This document shows positions 36,193 to 44,669 of a stretch of 64,000 bases of DNA, piece by piece. This DNA is from Bog-159 sp963738345 (GTDB taxonomy: Bacteria > Acidobacteriota > Terriglobia > Bryobacterales > Bryobacteraceae). The notes under the pieces are model-generated. The model was not told the origin of the DNA, searched no databases, and saw nothing but the letters and a program-made list of their open reading frames with translations. The position numbers were made by a program, and so were the translations under genes. The DNA lies in the NCBI GenBank assembly GCA_963738345.1, contig CAVTWI010000002.1:682001-746000 (forward strand), given 5' to 3'. Within the stretch, counting starts at the first letter, position 1; every line of letters begins with the position of its first letter.

Positions 36193-37455
36193 TCACTGCG
36201 CCGCAATCACCGGCACGGACGTGAATGTACTGAACGGGCTGAATCGTAACCCCAGGCCCGCGATGCCGCCCGTGGCGCCGCTATCGAACGTAATGATTCC
36301 CAGCTTTCCAGTCGTTTGCGGAATCAGCGTCGGCAGGTCAAAAGACGTGTGCCCGCTGGCCGCGAACTGAATGCTTTGCCGCCCGATCAGTGAGCCGTTA
36401 TCGTCCCATGCCGAGGCCGTCACACTGGCGGACGTCGACGCCAGATTCGCCAGCGCTACCCCGGTGGTGAAGCCGGTAGTGTTATCGTAGGGCAGCGTCA
36501 AAGTGGCGGGAAACGTGGTCTGTAAGGGTACGGTGCCTTCTTGCGGCGAACCGGTCGTTGGCGTATAGCGGAAGATGGCGTATCCGCCCAACGGCACGGT
36601 GCTTTGCACATCGGCCCATCCCACTGCCGTCGACGCTAATTGATCCCCCATCGAGATCAGCAATGTCGCATCGGGATTCAAAGTCGCGCTGACCGATGCC
36701 GCCGTGGTTGTCTGCGAGGCTCCCTGTTGCGTGGTCGTGAGCGGCAAACTCAGGTCGTTGCCAAGGTCGTCATGAAAACCAACGATCACCGGCACAGCCG
36801 TCGGAGAAGTATTCGCCAGAGTGATCACAGTAGTCCAACCCCCACCGGCCGCGATGTGGGACAGTACTCCGATACGCGATGGGGGCTGCACCTGCACGGC
36901 GTTCAATTGGATGCCAGGAGTAGGCGATCCTTCCGCCCCCGGATTCAGCGGCGATACTTTATTGTTCACCCACCATCCGCCGGTGACGCTTTCATCGTTG
37001 AACCACCAGAAGACCGAATTCGCGGTCCCCAAATTCGCCACAAACCAATACTTAGTCGCGGCAGATAACACGGGGTGTTGGACCGACGTGAACGTGATTG
37101 CAGGCGGCATCACCGCCGGCACGTTGGCGCAGCACTGCGGGATTAACGGAACGGTCCACGTTTCGAGCAACACGGAGGGCGCCCCGTAGTGATCCGTGTA
37201 TAGACCCACGGTGACCGGTCCCAACCCAAATGACCGGTATAGCGCCGTCTCGATGCTAGCCAGCGTGCCGCTGCCGGTGGTGACGAACGTAGTGCCGACG
37301 TATCCGTTGCTGATGGCGAACTGATTCGAAACCGACTTGCCCGGAAAAGATCCGCTAATATTGCTGTAAATTACGCTGGCTGACAACGTGGCTGGCGCGA
37401 GGCAAAGCGCCGCCTGCACAACAATGCCAGCTACAGCCGTCTTCAAAAAGCACAT
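36193..37455 (-). CDS. Secreted acidobacterial protein, choice-of-anchor-like
   Basis: 420 residues with a signal peptide (LKTAVAGIVVQAALCLAPATLSA) and a good Shine-Dalgarno (GGAGG). Residues about 28-175 form a beta-rich domain (YSNISGSFPGK, NGYVGTTFVTTGSGTLASIETALYR, KYWFVANLGTANSVFWWFND) that resembles choice-of-anchor R domains. The second half (IGVLSHIAAGGGWTTVITLANTS through LPTLIPQTTGKLGIITFDS) is of a type repeated in secreted Solibacter-like proteins. No catalytic motif. It is convergent with hemE (12 bp). Confidence 0.68.
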   Translation of the reverse strand: MCFLKTAVAGIVVQAALCLAPATLSASVIYSNISGSFPGKSVSNQFAISNGYVGTTFVTTGSGTLASIETALYRSFGLGPVTVGLYTDHYGAPSVLLETWTVPLIPQCCANVPAVMPPAITFTSVQHPVLSAATKYWFVANLGTANSVFWWFNDESVTGGWWVNNKVSPLNPGAEGSPTPGIQLNAVQVQPPSRIGVLSHIAAGGGWTTVITLANTSPTAVPVIVGFHDDLGNDLSLPLTTTQQGASQTTTAASVSATLNPDATLLISMGDQLASTAVGWADVQSTVPLGGYAIFRYTPTTGSPQEGTVPLQTTFPATLTLPYDNTTGFTTGVALANLASTSASVTASAWDDNGSLIGRQSIQFAASGHTSFDLPTLIPQTTGKLGIITFDSGATGGIAGLGLRFSPFSTFTSVPVIAAQ

Positions 37456-37655
37456 AGTGCCTCCGTTATGTCACTATCGACAGATTCCGACAATGCAATT
37501 AGTATTCTAAGCCGCCTATCCGAAAAGCGGCTAATACCTTTGGTTAAAGCGCTACTACCGTTAACAGGCCCGGCTGATAACTATCAGCAGACTCAATAAA
37601 TTAACCGAAGCGCAATTGTTTCCTAGCTGACCCTCCAGTTACCATCGCTACAGCC

Positions 37656-38099
37656 ATGAGAGCCTCACGCAATCCCTCGCGCCGGGAAAATGGGCACGCC
37701 ATGTTGGAAGTGGCATTTTTGCTGCCATGGGTGTTATTCATTTTCGGCGGCGCCTTTGACCTGGGCTTCTACAATTACGCCCTAATCTGCACCCAGAACG
37801 CGGCCCGCGTGGCTGCCTGGTACACCGCTCAGACCACTACCACGGCTTCCGACTCGACCACTGCGTGCACCTACGCTTTAGCCGAGCTATCCGCTCTGCC
37901 GAACGTGGGTACCTCCGTGACCACCTGCGCCTCCTCACCCGTAGTGGTTACCGCCACTCAGGTGACTGGAAGCGACGGCGCTGAAGCAACTCAAGTGAGT
38001 GTCGCCTACACCAGCCCGCAATTGATTCCGATTCCCGGCGCCCTTCCGGGTCAGTACACTTTCAACCGCACGGTGCAGATGAGGCTGGTGACCCAATGA
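37656..38099 (+). CDS. TadE-like pilus assembly protein
   Basis: 147 residues. The N-terminus SRRENGHAMLEVAFLLPWVLFIFGGAFDLG is the TadE signature: short basic head, Glu in the transmembrane helix, and pseudopilin-like processing site (GHAMLE). The remainder is Thr/Ser/Ala-rich with two Cys pairs. TadE-like minor pseudopilins belong to Flp pilus or Tad secretion systems, but no ATPase, platform protein or Flp pilin is in the window. Coupled to the next gene by ATGA. Confidence 0.8.
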   Translation: MRASRNPSRRENGHAMLEVAFLLPWVLFIFGGAFDLGFYNYALICTQNAARVAAWYTAQTTTTASDSTTACTYALAELSALPNVGTSVTTCASSPVVVTATQVTGSDGAEATQVSVAYTSPQLIPIPGALPGQYTFNRTVQMRLVTQ

Positions 38100-38599
38100 A
38101 CAGGCGACGGCGTTCTCGCGGCAGTACCGTACTCGAATTCGCGCTGGCTGGGGTCCCCATGATGTTCACCTTCATCTCGATTGCCGAGATGGGCCGTGCC
38201 ATGTGGACCTATCAGACCCTGGCATATGCCAGCAAGGAAACCAACCGCTACATCGCCGTGCACGGCACACACTGCGGTAGCGGCACAAACAACTGCAAGC
38301 TAACCGTCGGCAACGTAGCGGCCGCCGCGGAAGCCTATGCCATCGGTCTCCCGTCGAGCGGCATGAACATGACCCTCACCTCGCCGAGCACCACCTACAC
38401 GTGTTCGCCGGTCTCCAACTGTAACTCCAACAGCAATCTCTGGCCGCCCACAGCGGACAACGCGGTGGGTACGGTCATTCAGATCCGTTTGCAGTATCAG
38501 TTCAATTCGGCCATTGCTATGTTGTGGCCCGGTACCGCTCCCGCTACTTACGGAAGCTATAACATGGGCGCTTATTCCAAACAGCGAATCTTATTCTGA
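38096..38599 (+). CDS. Second TadE/TadG-like pseudopilin
   Basis: 167 residues. N-terminus RRRRSRGSTVLEFALAGVPMMFTFISIAEMGRAMW is again TadE-like: basic head, processing site GSTVLE, hydrophobic helix with Glu. The rest is extracytoplasmic, with several Cys (HCGSGTNNCK, CSPVSNC). Overlaps its neighbours' signals: ATGA with the gene before and a GAGGGAG Shine-Dalgarno for the one after. Confidence 0.78.
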   Translation: MNRRRRSRGSTVLEFALAGVPMMFTFISIAEMGRAMWTYQTLAYASKETNRYIAVHGTHCGSGTNNCKLTVGNVAAAAEAYAIGLPSSGMNMTLTSPSTTYTCSPVSNCNSNSNLWPPTADNAVGTVIQIRLQYQFNSAIAMLWPGTAPATYGSYNMGAYSKQRILF

Positions 38600-38606
38600 G
38601 GGAGCC

Positions 38607-39971
38607 ATGCAACGAACAAACCATACCGAGCGCGGACAAGTCCTACCGATGGCCACGCTCATGATCATCCTGATGCTTTCCATGACCGGATTCGCCATCG
38701 AAACCGGCATGGCCTTCTACATGCGGCAGTCGGCGCACGCCGCCGCGGAGTCCGCCGCCATGGCAACGGTGCTATCGGCCATGGGTAGCGTCAGCGGAAC
38801 ATCGGTATCGTGCAGCGGCTCGTCCACGGCTGGAACCCAATGCGGAACCACAGCCATCACCTGCGGCTCTACGCCAACCAGCCCTCCTCAGACCAACTTG
38901 GACAATGGCTGCTTATTCGCCAAGCAAAACGGCTTCAAATCCGGCAACGGCACCACCGTCAACATTCTGGCCAACAATACCAGTGCCGCGCCCAACAATC
39001 CGAACGTCGCAACTATGTATTGGGCTCAGGTATCGGTAACCACCCGGGGACCGCAGCTTTTCTCCGCGCTTTTTAGCAATTCGGGATTGTTCACCGGAGC
39101 GCGCGCCACGGCCGCCATCGTCTCTTCTGGCGGCGGTTCGAATGGATGCATCTACGTTTTGGACAAGACCGCCTCGCGCGCGCTGCAGGTTGCCGGTTCC
39201 ACCATTACCGCTCAGTGCGGAGTCTACGTCAACTCAAGCGCCAGTGACGCTCTCGAAACTGAGGGCAATCCGTCGCAGGGCAGTTACTATATCTCGGCCA
39301 GTTCGATTTCAATTGTTGGGCATTACCAGAACAACGGGCAGGGTTCGTTCAATCCAACTCCCTTGGTAGGCCAGACCGCGGTGACCGATCCGCTCGCCAG
39401 CCTGCAACCGCCCACGGTCGGCTCGTGCGACCACACCAATATCAATATCAGCCAGGGAACGCAGACGTTGTCCCCCGGCGTGTATTGCGGTGGGATTCAG
39501 GTAGGTGGTAGCTCTAACGTTACCTTTTCGCCCGGTGAGTACATCCTAGACGGTGGCGGCCTGACCATCAATAGCGCCAACGCCACGGCCACTGGCTCGG
39601 GCGTATCGTTCTACAATACGGCAACCAGCGGATATAGCTATGGCTCTCTGACTATCAGCGGCCAACCCAAAGTGGTTTTTAGCGCGCCCACTTCCGGCAC
39701 CATGCAGGGTATCTTCTGGTTCTCCGATCGCAACGACACCAACGCTACCCAGAACCAGTTCAATGGCAACACATCGTCTACCGTACAAGGCACCATTTAC
39801 ATCCCCACGGCATCCCTGCTCTACACCGGACAAAGCGGTTCGGGCACTTACACCGGAATCGTGGTGGATAAACTCCAAGTGAACGGTTCCACCAACTTCA
39901 AGCAGGACACCACCGGACAGTACACCGGACTGGGCGGCAGCGGCGGAGCCTCTGCCTTCCTGATCGAGTAA
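38607..39971 (+). CDS. TadG-like protein with long extracellular domain
   Basis: 454 residues from ATG 38607. N-terminus TERGQVLPMATLMIILMLSMTGFAIETGMAF is of the Flp-pilus TadG-like class (ERGQ..PM processing region and helix). After a pseudopilin-like head with SAHAAAESAAMA, residues about 170-454 are Ser/Thr/Gly/Asn-rich and beta-helical in character (SISIVGHYQNNG, GGIQVGGSSNVTFSPGEYILDGGGLTINS, STVQGTIYIPTASLLYTG). This suggests a surface-exposed beta-solenoid. Function unknown; the trio is likely one operon. Confidence 0.7.
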   Translation: MQRTNHTERGQVLPMATLMIILMLSMTGFAIETGMAFYMRQSAHAAAESAAMATVLSAMGSVSGTSVSCSGSSTAGTQCGTTAITCGSTPTSPPQTNLDNGCLFAKQNGFKSGNGTTVNILANNTSAAPNNPNVATMYWAQVSVTTRGPQLFSALFSNSGLFTGARATAAIVSSGGGSNGCIYVLDKTASRALQVAGSTITAQCGVYVNSSASDALETEGNPSQGSYYISASSISIVGHYQNNGQGSFNPTPLVGQTAVTDPLASLQPPTVGSCDHTNINISQGTQTLSPGVYCGGIQVGGSSNVTFSPGEYILDGGGLTINSANATATGSGVSFYNTATSGYSYGSLTISGQPKVVFSAPTSGTMQGIFWFSDRNDTNATQNQFNGNTSSTVQGTIYIPTASLLYTGQSGSGTYTGIVVDKLQVNGSTNFKQDTTGQYTGLGGSGGASAFLIE

Positions 39972-39983
39972 CTTGATCGCGCG

Positions 39984-41081
39984 TCACACGCGCCAGAACC
40001 AGCCCCGGCGATACATGGCATAAGCGATTAGCCACATCAGCAGCGTGTAGGACAGTGCGTATAGCAGCGATGCATTGTAGGGCGAAGCCAGCGGCGTGAA
40101 GACCGCGTTAAACAGCGGTTGACGCCAGTGTAGCGCCGTGAGCGCTTCGTCCACCAACTCCGACATCATGTAAACCGTGATGGCGTTCATTCCCATAATG
40201 ACAAGCGGCTTCATCAACCGCTTGAAACCGCATCCATCCACCAGCCAGAGACACGTGGCGAAGACCACGAAATCCAAACCCGCCATGAATAGCGAAAACG
40301 AACTGGTCCACAACTTCTTGTTGATCGGCAGCCAGATGTCCGCGATCAGTCCCAGCGCGATCAAAACGTTGCCGGCCACGAACAGCCACGTGGTGCGCTC
40401 GGAAAGCTGGCGCCGCATGCGCAGAAGATGTCCGGCCATGATGCCGAACAACGCGGTGGCGATAGACGGTAACGTACTGACAATGCCTTCCGGATCCCAT
40501 GTCTTCGTGCCCGCATAGTTATGGCTGCCCAACAGGATTCTGTCGAGATAGTTCGACAGGTTGTGATCCACAGCCAGGTCGCCGGCGCCATAGCCCGGCA
40601 CCGGAACCAATTTCATCAGCAGCCAGTAGCCTCCCAATAGAGACACGATCCAGGTCAATTGTCCGCGCACGCCGGCCGTGAGATAGATGGCGGAAGCGAT
40701 CAGATAACAGATGGCGATGCGTTGCAGCACGCCCAGCAAACGCTGCGTACCCAGGTTAAACGGATAGGCGTACACGATCAGGCCTAGCACATAGAGTATG
40801 GCTGCCCGGCGCAGAACCTGGACAAACAACCTGCTGCGCGCCACGCCCGCCTCCATGCGCTTGCCAAGCGACAGGGTGATGGCAACGCCCACGATCCACA
40901 GGAATGAGGGAAAAACGGTATCAGTCAGGGTCCAACCATTCCAGTCGGAGTGCTGCAGCGGTCCGTAAGTGTGGCCGCCATCGCCGGAGTTATTCACCAG
41001 CACCATCAGCGCCATGGTGGCGCCGCGGAAGACATCCAGCGAGATAAGCCGTGGGGCGGCGGGCGGTACCGTCTGATCCAT
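39984..41081 (-). CDS. DUF5009/HGSNAT-like membrane acyltransferase
   Basis: 365 residues with about ten transmembrane segments. The N-terminus RLISLDVFRGATMALMVLVNN and the downstream HSDWNGWTLTDTVFPSFLWIVGVAI are the hallmark of the heparan-alpha-glucosaminide N-acetyltransferase/DUF5009 family, which moves acetyl groups across the membrane to sugars. Later WDPEGIVSTLPSIATALFGIMAGHLL is also conserved. Substrate unknown; no polysaccharide cluster is adjacent. TATGGT lies 6 nt before the ATG. Confidence 0.85.
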   Translation of the reverse strand: MDQTVPPAAPRLISLDVFRGATMALMVLVNNSGDGGHTYGPLQHSDWNGWTLTDTVFPSFLWIVGVAITLSLGKRMEAGVARSRLFVQVLRRAAILYVLGLIVYAYPFNLGTQRLLGVLQRIAICYLIASAIYLTAGVRGQLTWIVSLLGGYWLLMKLVPVPGYGAGDLAVDHNLSNYLDRILLGSHNYAGTKTWDPEGIVSTLPSIATALFGIMAGHLLRMRRQLSERTTWLFVAGNVLIALGLIADIWLPINKKLWTSSFSLFMAGLDFVVFATCLWLVDGCGFKRLMKPLVIMGMNAITVYMMSELVDEALTALHWRQPLFNAVFTPLASPYNASLLYALSYTLLMWLIAYAMYRRGWFWRV

Positions 41082-41104
41082 CTAAGCACCATAGCAGGAA
41101 TTCG

Positions 41105-41133
41105 TTGACTTCCCCGAGGACCTGCCTTATTCT
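41105..41133 (+). promoter_or_regulatory. Promoter of the SBBP-repeat gene
   Basis: TTGACT (41105-41110), 17-nt spacer, TATTCT (41128-41133). The expected start site, about 6-7 nt after the -10, coincides with the GTG initiation codon at 41139, predicting a leaderless mRNA. Confidence 0.6.
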
Positions 41134-41138
41134 GAGAC

Positions 41139-44100
41139 GTGAAACTCCGATTTGCCTTCATCGCCGCCATTCTTGCCCTGCCGCGGGTGTTTGGAGCCGA
41201 AGTCGCCCTCGCGCCGCCCTTCGCCAATCGCGTCGAAGTTAGCAGGCTACCGCTGGCGTTCGAAAAGAACCAGGGTCAGGCCCCGCCGGCTGCCGATTTC
41301 CTGGCGCGCGGCGCGGGCTACAGCGTCACTCTCTCGCAAGGCAACGCGCACATATCCTTGCGACGCAACAAGAATTCAGCGCCGGCTGTACTGGATCTGC
41401 GCGTGGTCGGCGCGCGCCCGAACCCAAAAAAATCCGGCCAAAGTCCACTGCCGGGTAAGGTCAATTATTTTATTGGGAACCAGCCCTCGCGGTGGCGTAC
41501 TGATATCTCTACCTACGGGCGCGTGGATTATTCCAACGTCTATGGTGGTATCGACCTTGCGTATTACGGAGACCAGGGACGCCTGGAGTACGATTTTATT
41601 GTTGCCCCGGGTGCTGACCCGTCAGTGATACGGCTTGCCGCCGGCGGCGCCCGCTGTGTCCGGCTGAATGCGGCTGGGGATTTGGTGTTCGAGACCGGGG
41701 GCGGGGAAGTAACCCTCCGGAAGCCGGTGAGCTATCAGGAAATTGCGGGCGCGCGGCGAACGGTGGAGAGCAGTTACTCCGTCAACGGATCGAATGATGT
41801 ACGCTTCGCGATCGGAGCCTATGATCCCCGCTATCCCCTGTTGATTGATCCGGCGTTGGTTTACTCGACCTATTTAGGCGGCTCAGGGGAAGAGATCGCT
41901 TCAGCCGTGGCGGTGAGCCCTGCCGGTAATGCTTTTGTCACCGGATATACCTACTCGACGGATTTTCCGTTGGTAGACGCCGAACAGTCCACGTACGGTG
42001 GAGACGGAGCCATATTCGTTTCCAAATTCGCCGTCGATGGAGCCAGCCTGGTCTACTCGACATATTTCGGGGGATCGAATCTCGACGCATCGCACGCCAT
42101 TGCCGTAGACGGTAGTGGCGATGTCTATATTGTCGGCGACACTACTTCCGCCGATTTCCCGACTAAAAATCCGCTGTACCCAAATTACCCGATCGGCGGA
42201 GCCGGTTTCGTCACCAAGTTCAATTCGGCTGGAAACGCGTTGGTTTACTCCACGTTTCTGGGTGGAAGTCAGCCGTTTGGAGTCGCGGTGGACGCCGCTC
42301 ACAATGTATACGTTGCTGGAAACACCGGCGCAGGCTTTCCGGTCACGTCTGGCGCGTATCAGACCACTTGTACGGTTAATACAATGTGCACCTTCGCCAC
42401 CAAGATCAATGCGGCTGGCTCCGCGTTGGTATGGTCCACCTATTTCGGCGAGAGCACTGGTGGCAATTATTACCCCTACGTCACAGCGCTTGCCATCGAC
42501 GCTTCGGGCAACGCCTATCTTACTGGATGGACGTACACCGCCCTGCCCGTCACTCCCGGTGTGCCTCAGTCCGTCTACGGTGGCAATGGCGACGCGTTCA
42601 TCGCCAAGATTGCCAATACTGGAGCTACTTTGGCGTACTGCACTTATCTTGGCGGTAGCGAGTGGGATGCCGGATACGGCATCGCCGTGGATTCCGCCGG
42701 CAACGCTTACATCGCGGGAAACACGGAATCGGCCGATTTCCCGGCCACCCCCGGCGCGTTCCAAACCAAGTTTGGCGGCTACTCGGATGCGTTCATCGCC
42801 AAGCTCAACAGCGCGGGAACCGAGTGGCAGTATGTGACTTACCTGGGTGGTCAGAAGTACGAAGAAGCCACCGCAATCGCGGTCGATTCTGGTGGCGATG
42901 CCGTGGTGGCCGGTTACACGTTTTCGGGCAACTTCCCACGGGCGTCGGCCGTACAGCGTGCTTTGCAAGGAAACCAAGTAACGATTTTTAAGACGACTTC
43001 GGCGGGTGTCTCCTGGTCTGAATCGGATTCGGGTGTCGCAGACGAAATCATTAGCGCAATCGTCATCGACCCTGTCACAGACTCGCATGTGTTTGCCTTG
43101 ACCATTGCGGGATTATTCGAAAGCATCAATAGCGGCGCCAGTTGGAGCGCAGATTCCATTTTCGGTCCAGGGTCAGGGGCAACACCGTCATTCCTCGCGT
43201 TCAGCCCCACGGGCGGCAACGCGTACGCAGCGGTGGATTCGACCCTTCTTTTTATCAGCCACGACCGTGGTACCACCTGGAACCAGTCCTACCCCTTGCC
43301 CTGTTATGCGACCACGGCTCTGGTCGATCCCAGTTCCTTGTACGTCTATATCGGCGGCGCTTTTCCGGGGAACAGTTGCTCTTCTGGGCTCAACATCAAT
43401 GGACAACCGTGGCTTACTCTGGATATTCCCTCGCCTAACGGAGTCTATGGCTACGCTATAACCCCAGGCGCTCCCGGCATACTCTACGCCGCAACTGGCA
43501 ATGGGATCTTTGAAAGCACGGACTCCCAACGCTACACCTGGACCGCGGTCAGCTTTCAAGGCCAGGTGGTTACGCAAGTGGTCGTCGATCCCAGCCAACC
43601 GGCCACACTCTACGCCGTGGTATCCGGCGTGGTTTTCAAGAGCACCAATGCAGGATCCACGTGGGTCACGTCGTCTGCGGGATTGCCCGCTTCGGTCAAG
43701 GCTCTTGCGCTAGCCCCGTCGAAATCATCAGTTATATACGCCAGCACCTCAGCCGGCATGTTCCTAAGCAAAGACAGCGCCGCCTCTTGGTCTTCCATAG
43801 GCCTTACGCAGAACCAGATCACGGCAATCGCCGTCGATCCCGGCCTGCCTAATAAACTTTATGCAGCCGCCACCACCTATACGGACGCCTTCGTGACCAA
43901 GATCAACCCGCAAGGCAGCAAACTGCTCTACTCGACCTTTCTGGGCGGGACTTACTCAGACAACGCCGTGGGAGTCGCCTTGGATTCCGGCGGCAATGCC
44001 TTCGTCCTTGGGAGCACCACTTCTCCCGACTTCCCCACCACGCCCGGTGCCTTCCAGTCCGCGAACGGTGTGCAGCGCTATACGGCTTTCGTAACGAAAA

Positions 44101-44669
44101 TCGAGCAGAAGACACCGTCGTGTTCCTATGGAGTGGCACCCGCGACCCTCTTCGTCTATCCCGGCGGTGGAGCGGAAAATTTCAGCGTAACCTCGCCGGC
44201 AGGCTGCCCGTGGACCCCTTCCCCCACTGAGTCCTGGATCACGGTTCCCAGCGGCAAGGAGGCCGGCGTCGGACCGCTAGCCGTGAGTGTAGCGGCCAAT
44301 ACCGGCGCGGCGCGGACGGGCACGATTACGATCGGCAACGCAAGTATCGCGATCACCCAAGCCGCCGCTGGATGCGCTTACTCGCTATCCAACAATAGTC
44401 TGACATTCCCGCAGACGGGCGGTCAGTTGAGCATTGATGTCAGTACCGGCGCAGGCTGCCAGTGGATAGTCACTGGATTGCCGTTTTGGATCACCGCATC
44501 GTCCGGCCTGAACGGCAACGGGAACGGGACCGTAGTCCTCGAAACGGGTCCGAATACGTTTCTGTCCGCGCGAACAGGTTTCTACCTTGTTCCGGTGACG
44601 ATAGCGAATAACGTAGTCGCGATAAACCAGCCCGGCACTCTGCCGGTCTTAGCGCACCAGCGCCGATGA
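41139..44669 (+). CDS. Large secreted SBBP-repeat protein with Asp-box insert and BACON tail
   Basis: 1176 residues, GTG start. A signal peptide is followed by a domain (AFEKNQGQAPPAADFLARG ... VNYFIGNQPSRWRTD) that commonly precedes SBBP repeats. SBBP beta-propeller repeats follow from about residue 245 (LVYSTYLGGSGEEIASAVAV, GNAYLTGWTY and so on). At about residues 600-910 a second propeller type with Asp-box signatures interrupts (INSGASWS, SHDRGTTWNQ, STNAGSTWV, SKDSAASW). SBBP repeats then resume. Two BACON-like Ig domains end the chain (WITVPSGKEAG, ITQAAAGC). Its 3' end overlaps nuoN by 21 bp, convergent. Probably a surface carbohydrate- or protein-binding molecule. Confidence 0.82.
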   Translation: MKLRFAFIAAILALPRVFGAEVALAPPFANRVEVSRLPLAFEKNQGQAPPAADFLARGAGYSVTLSQGNAHISLRRNKNSAPAVLDLRVVGARPNPKKSGQSPLPGKVNYFIGNQPSRWRTDISTYGRVDYSNVYGGIDLAYYGDQGRLEYDFIVAPGADPSVIRLAAGGARCVRLNAAGDLVFETGGGEVTLRKPVSYQEIAGARRTVESSYSVNGSNDVRFAIGAYDPRYPLLIDPALVYSTYLGGSGEEIASAVAVSPAGNAFVTGYTYSTDFPLVDAEQSTYGGDGAIFVSKFAVDGASLVYSTYFGGSNLDASHAIAVDGSGDVYIVGDTTSADFPTKNPLYPNYPIGGAGFVTKFNSAGNALVYSTFLGGSQPFGVAVDAAHNVYVAGNTGAGFPVTSGAYQTTCTVNTMCTFATKINAAGSALVWSTYFGESTGGNYYPYVTALAIDASGNAYLTGWTYTALPVTPGVPQSVYGGNGDAFIAKIANTGATLAYCTYLGGSEWDAGYGIAVDSAGNAYIAGNTESADFPATPGAFQTKFGGYSDAFIAKLNSAGTEWQYVTYLGGQKYEEATAIAVDSGGDAVVAGYTFSGNFPRASAVQRALQGNQVTIFKTTSAGVSWSESDSGVADEIISAIVIDPVTDSHVFALTIAGLFESINSGASWSADSIFGPGSGATPSFLAFSPTGGNAYAAVDSTLLFISHDRGTTWNQSYPLPCYATTALVDPSSLYVYIGGAFPGNSCSSGLNINGQPWLTLDIPSPNGVYGYAITPGAPGILYAATGNGIFESTDSQRYTWTAVSFQGQVVTQVVVDPSQPATLYAVVSGVVFKSTNAGSTWVTSSAGLPASVKALALAPSKSSVIYASTSAGMFLSKDSAASWSSIGLTQNQITAIAVDPGLPNKLYAAATTYTDAFVTKINPQGSKLLYSTFLGGTYSDNAVGVALDSGGNAFVLGSTTSPDFPTTPGAFQSANGVQRYTAFVTKIEQKTPSCSYGVAPATLFVYPGGGAENFSVTSPAGCPWTPSPTESWITVPSGKEAGVGPLAVSVAANTGAARTGTITIGNASIAITQAAAGCAYSLSNNSLTFPQTGGQLSIDVSTGAGCQWIVTGLPFWITASSGLNGNGNGTVVLETGPNTFLSARTGFYLVPVTIANNVVAINQPGTLPVLAHQRR

